Shown here in pieces: positions 7,826 to 14,403 of a DNA stretch of 45,890 bases. The notes under the pieces are model-generated. The model saw only the letters and a list, made by a program, of their open reading frames with translations. It was not told the DNA's origin and did no database searches. The translations under genes and the position numbers were made by a program. Positions within the stretch are counted from its first letter, which is position 1. Every line of letters begins with the position of its first letter. This stretch comes from Actinomycetota bacterium (GTDB lineage: Bacteria; Actinomycetota; Acidimicrobiia; Acidimicrobiales; Ilumatobacteraceae): contig RGCG01000009.1 in the NCBI GenBank assembly GCA_009919275.1, positions 1 to 45,890 on the forward strand, in the 5' to 3' direction.

Positions 7826-8448
7826 CGGCTCCGCTTGTCGCGGTGCTCGACTACGGAATCGGCAACCTCAGTTCTGCCCAAAAGGCTCTTGTGCGCACCG
7901 GCGCAGACGCACGACTGACGCGCGACCCGGGTCTTGTCGCTGATGCCGATGGCGTCGTTCTGCCGGGCGTCGGCGCATTCGGCGCATGTATGGATGCGTT
8001 GCGTGAGTCCGGCCTCGAGCCCGTCGTGCACGCAGCCGTCGCATCGGGGCGCCCGTTTCTCGGTATATGCGTCGGGATGCAGATGCTTTTCGACGCAAGC
8101 GACGAAGATCCCACGCACACGGGCCTCGGTGTCATTCCCGGACGTGTTGTGTCGATTCCCGACACCGTGCGCAAGCCGCAAATGCAGTGGAACGAACTGC
8201 ACGTGCGCGTCGCCGACCCCGTGTTTGTCGGATTGCCCGCGGTGCCGTGGGTGTACTTCGTGCATTCGTACGCGGCACAGCCCGACGATTCTTCCGTCGT
8301 GATCGCGACCTGTGACTACGGCGCGGAACTCACCGCGGTGGTGCGCCGTGAGAACGTGGTGGCGACGCAGTTCCATCCCGAGAAGTCGGCCGCCGATGGT
8401 TTGGCGATGCTTGGAAACTTCGTTTCGACGTGCGGGGGTCGCCCATGA
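7822..8448 (+). CDS. hisH: Imidazole glycerol phosphate synthase, glutamine amidotransferase subunit
   Basis: A 208-residue class-I glutaminase that supplies ammonia to HisF. The triad is C83 (FLGICVGMQ) with H185 and E187 (ATQFHPEKS). DYGIGNLSSAQKAL is the typical N-terminus. It overlaps hisB (ATGA at 7822-7825) and hisA (ATGA at 8445-8448), so expression is translationally coupled. Confidence 0.95.
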   Translation: MTAPLVAVLDYGIGNLSSAQKALVRTGADARLTRDPGLVADADGVVLPGVGAFGACMDALRESGLEPVVHAAVASGRPFLGICVGMQMLFDASDEDPTHTGLGVIPGRVVSIPDTVRKPQMQWNELHVRVADPVFVGLPAVPWVYFVHSYAAQPDDSSVVIATCDYGAELTAVVRRENVVATQFHPEKSAADGLAMLGNFVSTCGGRP

Positions 8449-9179
8449 ACGAATTCGTCGTGTATCCCGCCATCGACCTGCGGGGCGGCAACGTGGTGCG
8501 ACTGCGCCAAGGCGACTACGCCGACGAAACCGTGTACGGCGACGACCCCCTGTCGGTTGCCGAATCGTTCGTTGCAGCGGGTGCGACGTGGGTCCACATG
8601 GTCGACCTGGACGCAGCCAAAGGTGACGCTGCGGTGAACCGACCGGTCATCGCACGCGTCGCTGCCGCGCTCACGGGTCGCGCGCGCCTGCAGGTCGGCG
8701 GCGGCGTCAGGGGTGTCAACGATGCATCGGCGCTCGCCGAGGCGGGCGTGTCGCGGGTCGTCATGGGGTCTGCCGCCGTGCGCGATCCAGCTCTCGTCGC
8801 CCAGGTGACCACGATGGTCGGGGTCGCTGTCGCCGTGGGTCTCGACCACCGCGCCGGAATTCTGGCAACCGAGGGTTGGACGCAGTCATCCGGGGTTGGT
8901 CTCACCGATGCGCTCGGCATGTATCCCACCGCGGCGTGCGCGGTGATCACCGATATCTCACGCGACGGAATGCTGACGGGGCCCGACATCGACGGATTGT
9001 CGGCCGCGGCGCTCAACGCCCCGATGCCCGTCATCGCAAGTGGTGGTGTGGGTACGGTCGACGACATCGTCGCCCTCGCCGCGATTCCGAACATCGCGGG
9101 TGTGATCACCGGCAAGGCAATCTACGAGGGACGTTTCACCCTGGTCGACGCCCTGCGCGCAGTCGGGGCACGCCGATGA
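8445..9179 (+). CDS. hisA: ProFAR isomerase HisA (possibly bifunctional HisA/PriA)
   Basis: A 244-residue TIM barrel that isomerises ProFAR to PRFAR. The N-terminal [13 protein letters not shown] carries the catalytic Asp. QVGGGVR and [10 protein letters not shown] are the two phosphate-binding loops, and [14 protein letters not shown] contains the second catalytic Asp. Many actinobacteria lack trpF and use a dual HisA/TrpF enzyme, PriA. The window holds trpE nearby but no trpF. The QVGGGVR loop is closer to plain HisA than to the SGGIRD loop of mycobacterial PriA; this is not decisive. Confidence 0.9.
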   Translation: MNEFVVYPAIDLRGGNVVRLRQGDYADETVYGDDPLSVAESFVAAGATWVHMVDLDAAKGDAAVNRPVIARVAAALTGRARLQVGGGVRGVNDASALAEAGVSRVVMGSAAVRDPALVAQVTTMVGVAVAVGLDHRAGILATEGWTQSSGVGLTDALGMYPTAACAVITDISRDGMLTGPDIDGLSAAALNAPMPVIASGGVGTVDDIVALAAIPNIAGVITGKAIYEGRFTLVDALRAVGARR

Positions 9180-9940
9180 ACGTGGCCCGTGTCATTCCGT
9201 GCCTCGACGTCACCGATGGGCGCGTCGTGAAGGGCATCAACTTCGTCGGCTTGCGCGACGCGGGCGACCCGGTCGAGCTTGCGGCTCGTTACGATGCCGA
9301 AGGCGCCGACGAATTGGTGTTCCTCGACATCACTGCTTCATCCGACAATCGTCGAACCACCATCGACATGGTCGAACGCGTCGCGGCCGAAGTGTTCATC
9401 CCCTTCACGGTCGGAGGGGGTATTCGCACGCTCGAAGATGCTCGCTCGATGTTGCGCGCCGGCGCCGACAAAGTAAGCGTCAACACTTCGGCCGTGCAGA
9501 GACCCGAGTTGATCGACGAGATTGCGGCCGAGTTCGGTGTGCAGTGTTGCGTGTGCGCGGTCGACGCCAAGCGTCGCACCGATGCGGCGGGGTGGGAGGT
9601 CTTTCTCCACGGTGGACGCACTCCAACCGGAATCAATGCGATCGAGTGGGTGGGGCAAGCGGTGTCGCGGGGTGCGGGGGAGATTCTGCTCACCTCAATG
9701 GACCGCGACGGGACCCGCGAGGGTTTCGACATCGAACTCACTCGCGCGGTGTGCGACGCGGTCAACGTTCCGGTCATCGCCAGCGGTGGTGTCGGCACCT
9801 TGCAGCATCTCGTCGACGGCGTCACGCGCGGCGGGGCAAGTGGCGTGCTTGCCGCGTCGATTTTCCACTTCGGCGAACACACCATCGGACAGGCCAAGGC
9901 GGCGATGTCGGCTTCCGGAGTGCGTGTGCGCCCGGCGTAG
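9176..9940 (+). CDS. hisF: Imidazole glycerol phosphate synthase, cyclase subunit
   Basis: A 254-residue TIM barrel that uses HisH-derived ammonia to make imidazole glycerol phosphate and AICAR. The catalytic Asp residues are in [14 protein letters not shown] and CAVDAKRR. The phosphate loops are VGGGIR and VIASGGVGT. It overlaps hisA by 4 nt (ATGA). It is the last gene of the first his block; the next gene is on the opposite strand. Confidence 0.96.
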   Translation: MNVARVIPCLDVTDGRVVKGINFVGLRDAGDPVELAARYDAEGADELVFLDITASSDNRRTTIDMVERVAAEVFIPFTVGGGIRTLEDARSMLRAGADKVSVNTSAVQRPELIDEIAAEFGVQCCVCAVDAKRRTDAAGWEVFLHGGRTPTGINAIEWVGQAVSRGAGEILLTSMDRDGTREGFDIELTRAVCDAVNVPVIASGGVGTLQHLVDGVTRGGASGVLAASIFHFGEHTIGQAKAAMSASGVRVRPA

Positions 9941-9966
9941 CTGCGGCTCGCGGGCGGTGACTTTCC

Positions 9967-10428
9967 TCACTTGTCGCCGGTGGCGACTTCTCTGTTGCCT
10001 TCGGTCCACAGGACGTTCAGGATGCGGTACTTGATACGCCATCCGTCGGGCGTGCGCACAAGGTTGTCGAGGTACTCACCCGCAACCACGTAGTGCGGCC
10101 CGTTCTTTGCGGCCTTGCGGATGTGTTGGGCGAAGAGGTAAGCGCGGCTGGTGGCGGTGTCGCCATCGACGTTGATCTCTTGTGAGCCGGTGATGTGCTG
10201 GCTCGCGTCGAGGTGGCCGAGCGCATTGCGGATGCGTGCCCAGATGGCGTCGATGCCCTCGAGGAGGGGACTGCCGAGGTGTGCCGTCGCATCGGGTGCG
10301 AAGACTTTTGAGAAGAGTTCGCGGTCGTTCTTGTCGAGCGCCCAGCAGTAGCGCGAGATCACGTTGCGGATCTCTTGGTGGTCGAGGAGTTCGCGGACAG
10401 CCGGGTCGGTCGTTTGGTGTTGTGCCAT
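9967..10428 (-). CDS. SnoaL-like / NTF2-fold protein
   Basis: A 153-residue NTF2-like protein of the SnoaL_4 type: helical N-terminus (VRELLDHQEIRNVISRYCWA), an acidic segment (FSKVFAPDATAHLG), then beta strands ending in DGWRIKYRILNVLW. Members are hydratases, isomerases or ring-hydroxylating-enzyme-like small subunits; the reaction cannot be told. It sits alone on the minus strand between the two his blocks. ATG 10428 is preceded by TAGCGT with a 6-nt gap. Confidence 0.75.
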   Translation of the reverse strand: MAQHQTTDPAVRELLDHQEIRNVISRYCWALDKNDRELFSKVFAPDATAHLGSPLLEGIDAIWARIRNALGHLDASQHITGSQEINVDGDTATSRAYLFAQHIRKAAKNGPHYVVAGEYLDNLVRTPDGWRIKYRILNVLWTEGNREVATGDK

Positions 10429-10434
10429 GTATGA

Positions 10435-10440
10435 ACGCTA
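10435..10440 (-). promoter_or_regulatory. -10 box TAGCGT, leaderless promoter of the SnoaL-like gene
   Basis: On the minus strand TAGCGT (10440-10435) ends 6 nt before ATG 10428. It is the same hexamer and spacing as upstream of hisC. Confidence 0.5.
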
Positions 10441-10483
10441 GTGGGCGCTCGAAAAGGGGTTTTTATCCGAGGTTCGGTGCGGA

Positions 10484-10489
10484 TACCGT
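10484..10489 (+). promoter_or_regulatory. -10 box TACCGT, leaderless promoter of groES-like-hisI-trpE-ygfZ
   Basis: TACCGT ends 7 nt before GTG 10497. A second in-frame GTG at 10488 overlaps the box, which argues for 10497 as the start. Confidence 0.42.
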
Positions 10490-10496
10490 GCCAGCC

Positions 10497-10823
10497 GTGA
10501 GTGACGCCCGCGAAAAGCTTCCGATCAAGATGCTGAACGATCGGCTCCTCGTGAGAATTCCCCAGAACGAGGGTGAACGCCGGTCCTCGGGTGGCATTCT
10601 CATCCCGGCCACGGCGCAGATTTCGAAACGTCTCGTGTGGGCCGAGGTGGTGGCTCTCGGCCAAAACGTGCGCGCGGCCGAGGTGGGCGACAACGTGTTG
10701 TTCAGCCCCGACGACCGTTACGAGGTCGAAGTCGGTGGGGCCGATTTCATCATGTTGCGCGAGCGCGACCTGCACGCGGTTGCGGCCTCGCGTATCGAGG
10801 GCAGCACGGGGCTTTATCTGTGA
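10497..10823 (+). CDS. GroES-like co-chaperonin (Cpn10 family), away from groEL
   Basis: A 108-residue Cpn10-fold protein: an N-terminal strand (IKMLNDRLLVRI), a mobile-loop-like segment SSGGILIPATA with the hydrophobic tripeptide that docks into GroEL, then AEVVALG, VGDNVLFSPDDRYEVEV and a closing strand-helix (GADFIMLRERDLHAVA). No groEL lies in the window, so this is probably a second, divergent GroES. It overlaps hisI by GTGA and is therefore coupled to histidine/tryptophan genes. The start is GTG 10497 (alternative 10488). Confidence 0.8.
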   Translation: MSDAREKLPIKMLNDRLLVRIPQNEGERRSSGGILIPATAQISKRLVWAEVVALGQNVRAAEVGDNVLFSPDDRYEVEVGGADFIMLRERDLHAVAASRIEGSTGLYL

Positions 10824-11185
10824 GCGAGTCGCAGCCTGCCCTCACGCCGGTGGCGCTCGTCGACGAGCAGTTGGCGACGGTGAAGTTCAATTCCGACGGC
10901 CTCGTACCCGTCGTCGCCCAGGATGTGGCGACCAAGCAAGTGCTGATGATGGCCTGGATGAACGCCGAAACCCTGCGCATGAGCCTCGCCGAAGGCCGCA
11001 TGGTCTACTGGAGTCGCAGCAGGAAAGAGGTGTGGCGAAAGGGTGACACCAGTGGCGACCGACAGTTCGTGCGCGAGGCGTATTACGACTGCGACGGCGA
11101 CACGTTGCTGTTTCTCGTCGAACAGGAAGGCCGCGGTGCCTGCCACACCGGTGAAGTGAGTTGCTTTTACCGAAAGTTCGGCTGA
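10820..11185 (+). CDS. hisI: Phosphoribosyl-AMP cyclohydrolase
   Basis: A 121-residue monofunctional HisI that opens the adenine ring of PR-AMP. Visible motifs are MMAWMNAETL, VYWSRSRKEVWRKGDTSG and the zinc-ligand segments YYDCDGDT and GACHTGEVSCFYR. There is no PR-ATP pyrophosphatase (HisE) domain, so hisE must be elsewhere. The start overlaps the groES-like stop (GTGA), and its stop overlaps trpE (TGATG). Confidence 0.95.
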   Translation: MSESQPALTPVALVDEQLATVKFNSDGLVPVVAQDVATKQVLMMAWMNAETLRMSLAEGRMVYWSRSRKEVWRKGDTSGDRQFVREAYYDCDGDTLLFLVEQEGRGACHTGEVSCFYRKFG

Positions 11186-12705
11186 TGCGCCCCACGCTCG
11201 ACGAGTTTCGCGCACTCGCCGCCAAGCACCCGATTGTTCCCGTGTGGGCCGAGGTGCTGGCCGATCTCGAGACGCCGGTCTCGGTGTTCGCCAAAGTCGT
11301 GGGCGACGACAACGGGTTCCTCTTCGAATCTGTCGAACACGGTGAACGTTGGAGTCGGTTTTCGTTCGTTGGACGTAACCCATCGGCGCGCCTCGTCCTG
11401 CGCGACGGTCGAGTGGAAGTCAGCGGTTCGCTGCCCGATGGCGTGCCGACCGATCGCGGCATTCTCGCCGCGATGGAGGCGTTGCTCCGCATTTACGAGG
11501 CGCCACTGTTTCCCGACTTGCCTCCGCTCCAGAGCGGACTCGTGGGTTACGTGGGCTACGACGTCGTTCGCGAGGTCGAGAATCTCCCCGACGCGCCGCC
11601 CGATGCGCGCAAGCTGCCCGACGCCGTCGTCAACGTGATCGGTTCATTGGTCGCCTTCGACCACTGGCGCCAGCGTCTCTACGTGCTCGAGAGCGTGTCG
11701 ACGGTGGGCGCCGACATCGATGCTGCCTACGCCGCGGCAACGTCGCGCATCGAAGAAACGATCGATCGACTCGCGCGGCCGCTTCCTTACAGCCCCGTCG
11801 AACCTCCGGTGCCCGGTGAAGATGTGCCAAACGTTCAATCTTCGTTGCCGAACGGTGCGTATCAGCGTGCCGTCGAGGTCGCCAAAGAGCACGTGCGCGC
11901 CGGCGACATCTTTCAGGTGGTGCTCTCGCAGCGCTTCGACGTAGCACTCGATGCCGAGCCGTACGACGTCTACAGGGTGCTGCGGCAGGTCAACCCCAGT
12001 CCCTACATGTACTTCGTCCGAGAACCCGAGCTGTGCATCGTCGGAAGTTCGCCCGAACCCCTTGTCCAGTTGTCTCACGGTCGAATCACCAGTCGACCCA
12101 TCGCCGGCACGCGCCGACGCGGACGCGACGATGAACACGACCGTCGTCTCGCTGGTGAACTGCGCGAGAACCCCAAGGAAGTCGCCGAACATGTGATGTT
12201 GGTCGACCTTGCGCGCAACGACGTTGGTCGTGTGGCCGAGTTCGGATCGGTGAAGGTCGATGAGTTGATGACTCTCGAGCGCTACAGCCACGTCATGCAC
12301 CTCACTTCGCAGGTCTCGGGCCAACTTCGCGCCGGTTTGACACCTGTCGACTTGCTGCGAGCCACCATGCCCGCGGGAACCGTGAGCGGTGCACCGAAGG
12401 TGCGGGCGATGGAAATCATCGATGCGCTCGAGCCGGTGAAGCGCGGGCCGTACGCGGGAGTCGTGGGATACATCGACTTCAGCGGAAACCTCGACGTCGC
12501 CATTGCCATTCGCACGATGTTCGTGCGTCCCGACGGAAACGGTGGCTGGATCGCCAGCCTGCAAGCCGGCGCGGGAATCGTGGCAGACAGCGATCCGAAC
12601 GACGAGAACCTGGAATGCCACAACAAGGCGGCGGCTCTTCTGGCAGCCATTCCCGCGGCTCGCCGCATGACCGCTCGCCGTCGTGCGGCGGGAACCGAGG
12701 TCTGA
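11185..12705 (+). CDS. trpE: Anthranilate synthase component I
   Basis: A 506-residue chorismate-utilising enzyme that commits chorismate to tryptophan. The C-terminal catalytic part shows SRPIAGTRRRG, ENPKEVAEHVMLVDLARND, MPAGTVSGAPKVRAMEII, GPYAGVVGYIDFSGN and QAGAGIVADSDP. The N-terminal regulatory part has FLFESVE, equivalent to the Trp-binding LLES segment, with Phe in place of Leu. trpG is not adjacent. It overlaps hisI by 1 nt (TGATG), and ygfZ begins immediately after the stop. Pairing with hisI puts His and Trp synthesis on one transcript. Confidence 0.95.
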   Translation: MRPTLDEFRALAAKHPIVPVWAEVLADLETPVSVFAKVVGDDNGFLFESVEHGERWSRFSFVGRNPSARLVLRDGRVEVSGSLPDGVPTDRGILAAMEALLRIYEAPLFPDLPPLQSGLVGYVGYDVVREVENLPDAPPDARKLPDAVVNVIGSLVAFDHWRQRLYVLESVSTVGADIDAAYAAATSRIEETIDRLARPLPYSPVEPPVPGEDVPNVQSSLPNGAYQRAVEVAKEHVRAGDIFQVVLSQRFDVALDAEPYDVYRVLRQVNPSPYMYFVREPELCIVGSSPEPLVQLSHGRITSRPIAGTRRRGRDDEHDRRLAGELRENPKEVAEHVMLVDLARNDVGRVAEFGSVKVDELMTLERYSHVMHLTSQVSGQLRAGLTPVDLLRATMPAGTVSGAPKVRAMEIIDALEPVKRGPYAGVVGYIDFSGNLDVAIAIRTMFVRPDGNGGWIASLQAGAGIVADSDPNDENLECHNKAAALLAAIPAARRMTARRRAAGTEV

Positions 12706-13491
12706 ATGTCACCGGTGCAGTTTCGGGTGCCGCGAGAGTTCGTGTGCGTGCAGGGTGACGACGCCGAGTCGTACCTGCAGTCGCAGTTGAGCAATCAAAT
12801 CGCCGGTCAGTCCGTTCGCTCGTCGCGTTGGTCGTTGCTGCTCGACCCAACCGGAAAGCTCGTGGCGGTCGTTCGTGTGACGCGGTTCGAGGACACCGTG
12901 TTCGTGCTCGACACCGAACCGGGCTTTGGCGATGCGGTGGTTGCGCGTCTCAACAGGTTCAAGATCCGAGTCAAGGCCGACATCCAGTCACTCGATTGGC
13001 AGTGCATTGCCCTGCGCGGCATCGATGCCCGCTCAACGGCCGAGTCTCTCGGTCGTGTTCCCTCCGAGGGTCTCATCGTCGACGCGTGGTGGGGTGGTGA
13101 CAATTCGGTCGACCTCGTGGGCGCCGCCGTTGCCGAGGTGCCGGGTTTGGCGCTGTGTTCGGCGGCCGAGTTCGACGCCTTGCGAGTCGCTGCCGGCTGG
13201 CCACTTGCAGGAACCGACTTCGCGGCGGGTTGCATTCCCGCCGAGACGGCGCTCGTGCGCGTCGCCGTCAGCTTCACGAAGGGTTGTTATCCGGGTCAAG
13301 AACTCGTCGAGCGCATGGACTCGCGCGCGGTGACGGCGCCGCACACGCTGCGTCTCGTCGTCGACGCCGGCTACTCGGTCGGAGACAGCATCGTCGATGG
13401 TGCCGTTGTCACGTCGGTGGGCGGCGGCAAGGCGATCGTGCGCGCAAAGCGCGACGCCGCCGAACTTGGCGAACCGTTGGGGCCCGCCTGA
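12706..13491 (+). CDS. ygfZ: YgfZ/GcvT-domain folate-binding protein
   Basis: A 261-residue tetrahydrofolate-binding protein of the YgfZ/IBA57 family, which helps maintain iron-sulfur enzymes. The signature KGCYPGQELVERMDSR with the conserved Cys is present near residues 193-208. The N-terminal QGDDAESYLQSQLSNQI and LLDPTGKLVA are typical of the GcvT-like fold. ATG 12706 directly follows the trpE stop, so it is read from the trpE transcript. It ends 8 nt from the convergent M50 protease gene. Confidence 0.88.
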   Translation: MSPVQFRVPREFVCVQGDDAESYLQSQLSNQIAGQSVRSSRWSLLLDPTGKLVAVVRVTRFEDTVFVLDTEPGFGDAVVARLNRFKIRVKADIQSLDWQCIALRGIDARSTAESLGRVPSEGLIVDAWWGGDNSVDLVGAAVAEVPGLALCSAAEFDALRVAAGWPLAGTDFAAGCIPAETALVRVAVSFTKGCYPGQELVERMDSRAVTAPHTLRLVVDAGYSVGDSIVDGAVVTSVGGGKAIVRAKRDAAELGEPLGPA

Positions 13492-13499
13492 CGGTTGCG

Positions 13500-14360
13500 T
13501 CAGTCGCGGCGAACCAGCGTCATCTGTTCCGCAAGACGCATCCATGCCTGGGCGCCGTCGTGGTCGCCGCTTGCGCTGAGCGAAATCGACACGCGTGCGG
13601 CGAGTTCCGCCGACGGTCTCGTACGGAAGAGCTTGGCTGCTTCGCCGGCGGCGGCCTCGTGCGCCCCGGCATCCTGTAGAGCGGCGATGAAAGCGAGTGG
13701 TGTGAGGCGCGCCCGCATCCCCTCGAGACTGCGTTCGGCGCGCAGCATCTGTACCTGAAGAACGAGAAGCACGGCCGCGAACGGTAGGAAGCCTTGCAGG
13801 ACGGGCATGACGATTGCACAGGCGACGCCGATCGATGACACGGCGACGCTGAACCACAACATGGCCGATCGTCCGCGGGTTGGCGAGAGCCATTCGACGA
13901 AGATCCCGAGTATCGACCCGCCGTCGAGGGGAAGGATTGGAATCAGGTTGACGACCGCAAGTGCGATCCCGGCCCACCAAATGCTGATGGTTGCATCGTT
14001 CGCGGCGATGTCAGCGCGAGAAAACGGGTTGGCGCCGAGAAGCAACAGGACGACGACCGCGCTGGTGAACTGCGCTGTCGCGCCTGCAACGGCGATGCCG
14101 GCGCGTTCCCATCTCGTGAGTGGCCGACGCGGTACGTACGAGGCGTAGCCCGCGAGAAAGTCGAGAGAAATCTCCGCGTGCGAACCGGTGGCCCGAGCCG
14201 CAGTGGCGTGGCCGAGTTCGTGAATCAGCGTGAAGACCGCGATCGAACCCGCCGCCCAGAGTCCCTGCGATCCTCCGTAGAGCAGAACGACGAGTACGAG
14301 GAACAGGAGGAAACCGGGTCGGATTTCCACGCGGAAGCCGAACAGTCGGAAAACGCCCAC
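13500..14360 (-). CDS. Site-2 protease family (M50) membrane metallopeptidase
   Basis: A 286-residue integral membrane zinc protease. The HExxH motif is H47-E-L-G-H51 in a membrane segment, and the third ligand lies in NLIPILPLDGG (about 145-155). There are about five to six hydrophobic segments, no PDZ or CBS domain, and a soluble helical C-terminal third (LQDAGAHEAAAGEAAKLF) resembling a TPR-like tail. This places it among the small M50 proteins, not RseP. GTG 14360 has TAGCCT 8 nt upstream and is divergent from ppdK across 43 bp. The substrate is unknown. Confidence 0.85.
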   Translation of the reverse strand: MGVFRLFGFRVEIRPGFLLFLVLVVLLYGGSQGLWAAGSIAVFTLIHELGHATAARATGSHAEISLDFLAGYASYVPRRPLTRWERAGIAVAGATAQFTSAVVVLLLLGANPFSRADIAANDATISIWWAGIALAVVNLIPILPLDGGSILGIFVEWLSPTRGRSAMLWFSVAVSSIGVACAIVMPVLQGFLPFAAVLLVLQVQMLRAERSLEGMRARLTPLAFIAALQDAGAHEAAAGEAAKLFRTRPSAELAARVSISLSASGDHDGAQAWMRLAEQMTLVRRD

Positions 14361-14368
14361 TGCATTGA

Positions 14369-14395
14369 AGGCTACGGCGGGTCGCGCCGTAGACT
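14369..14395. promoter_or_regulatory. Divergent -10 boxes for the M50 protease and ppdK
   Basis: Minus strand: TAGCCT (14374-14369), 8 nt before GTG 14360. Plus strand: TAGACT (14390-14395), 8 nt before GTG 14404, with a possible -35 TTGAAG at 14365-14370 (19-bp spacer) that overlaps the other -10 box. Confidence 0.48.
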
Positions 14396-14403
14396 TCTGC
14401 CCC

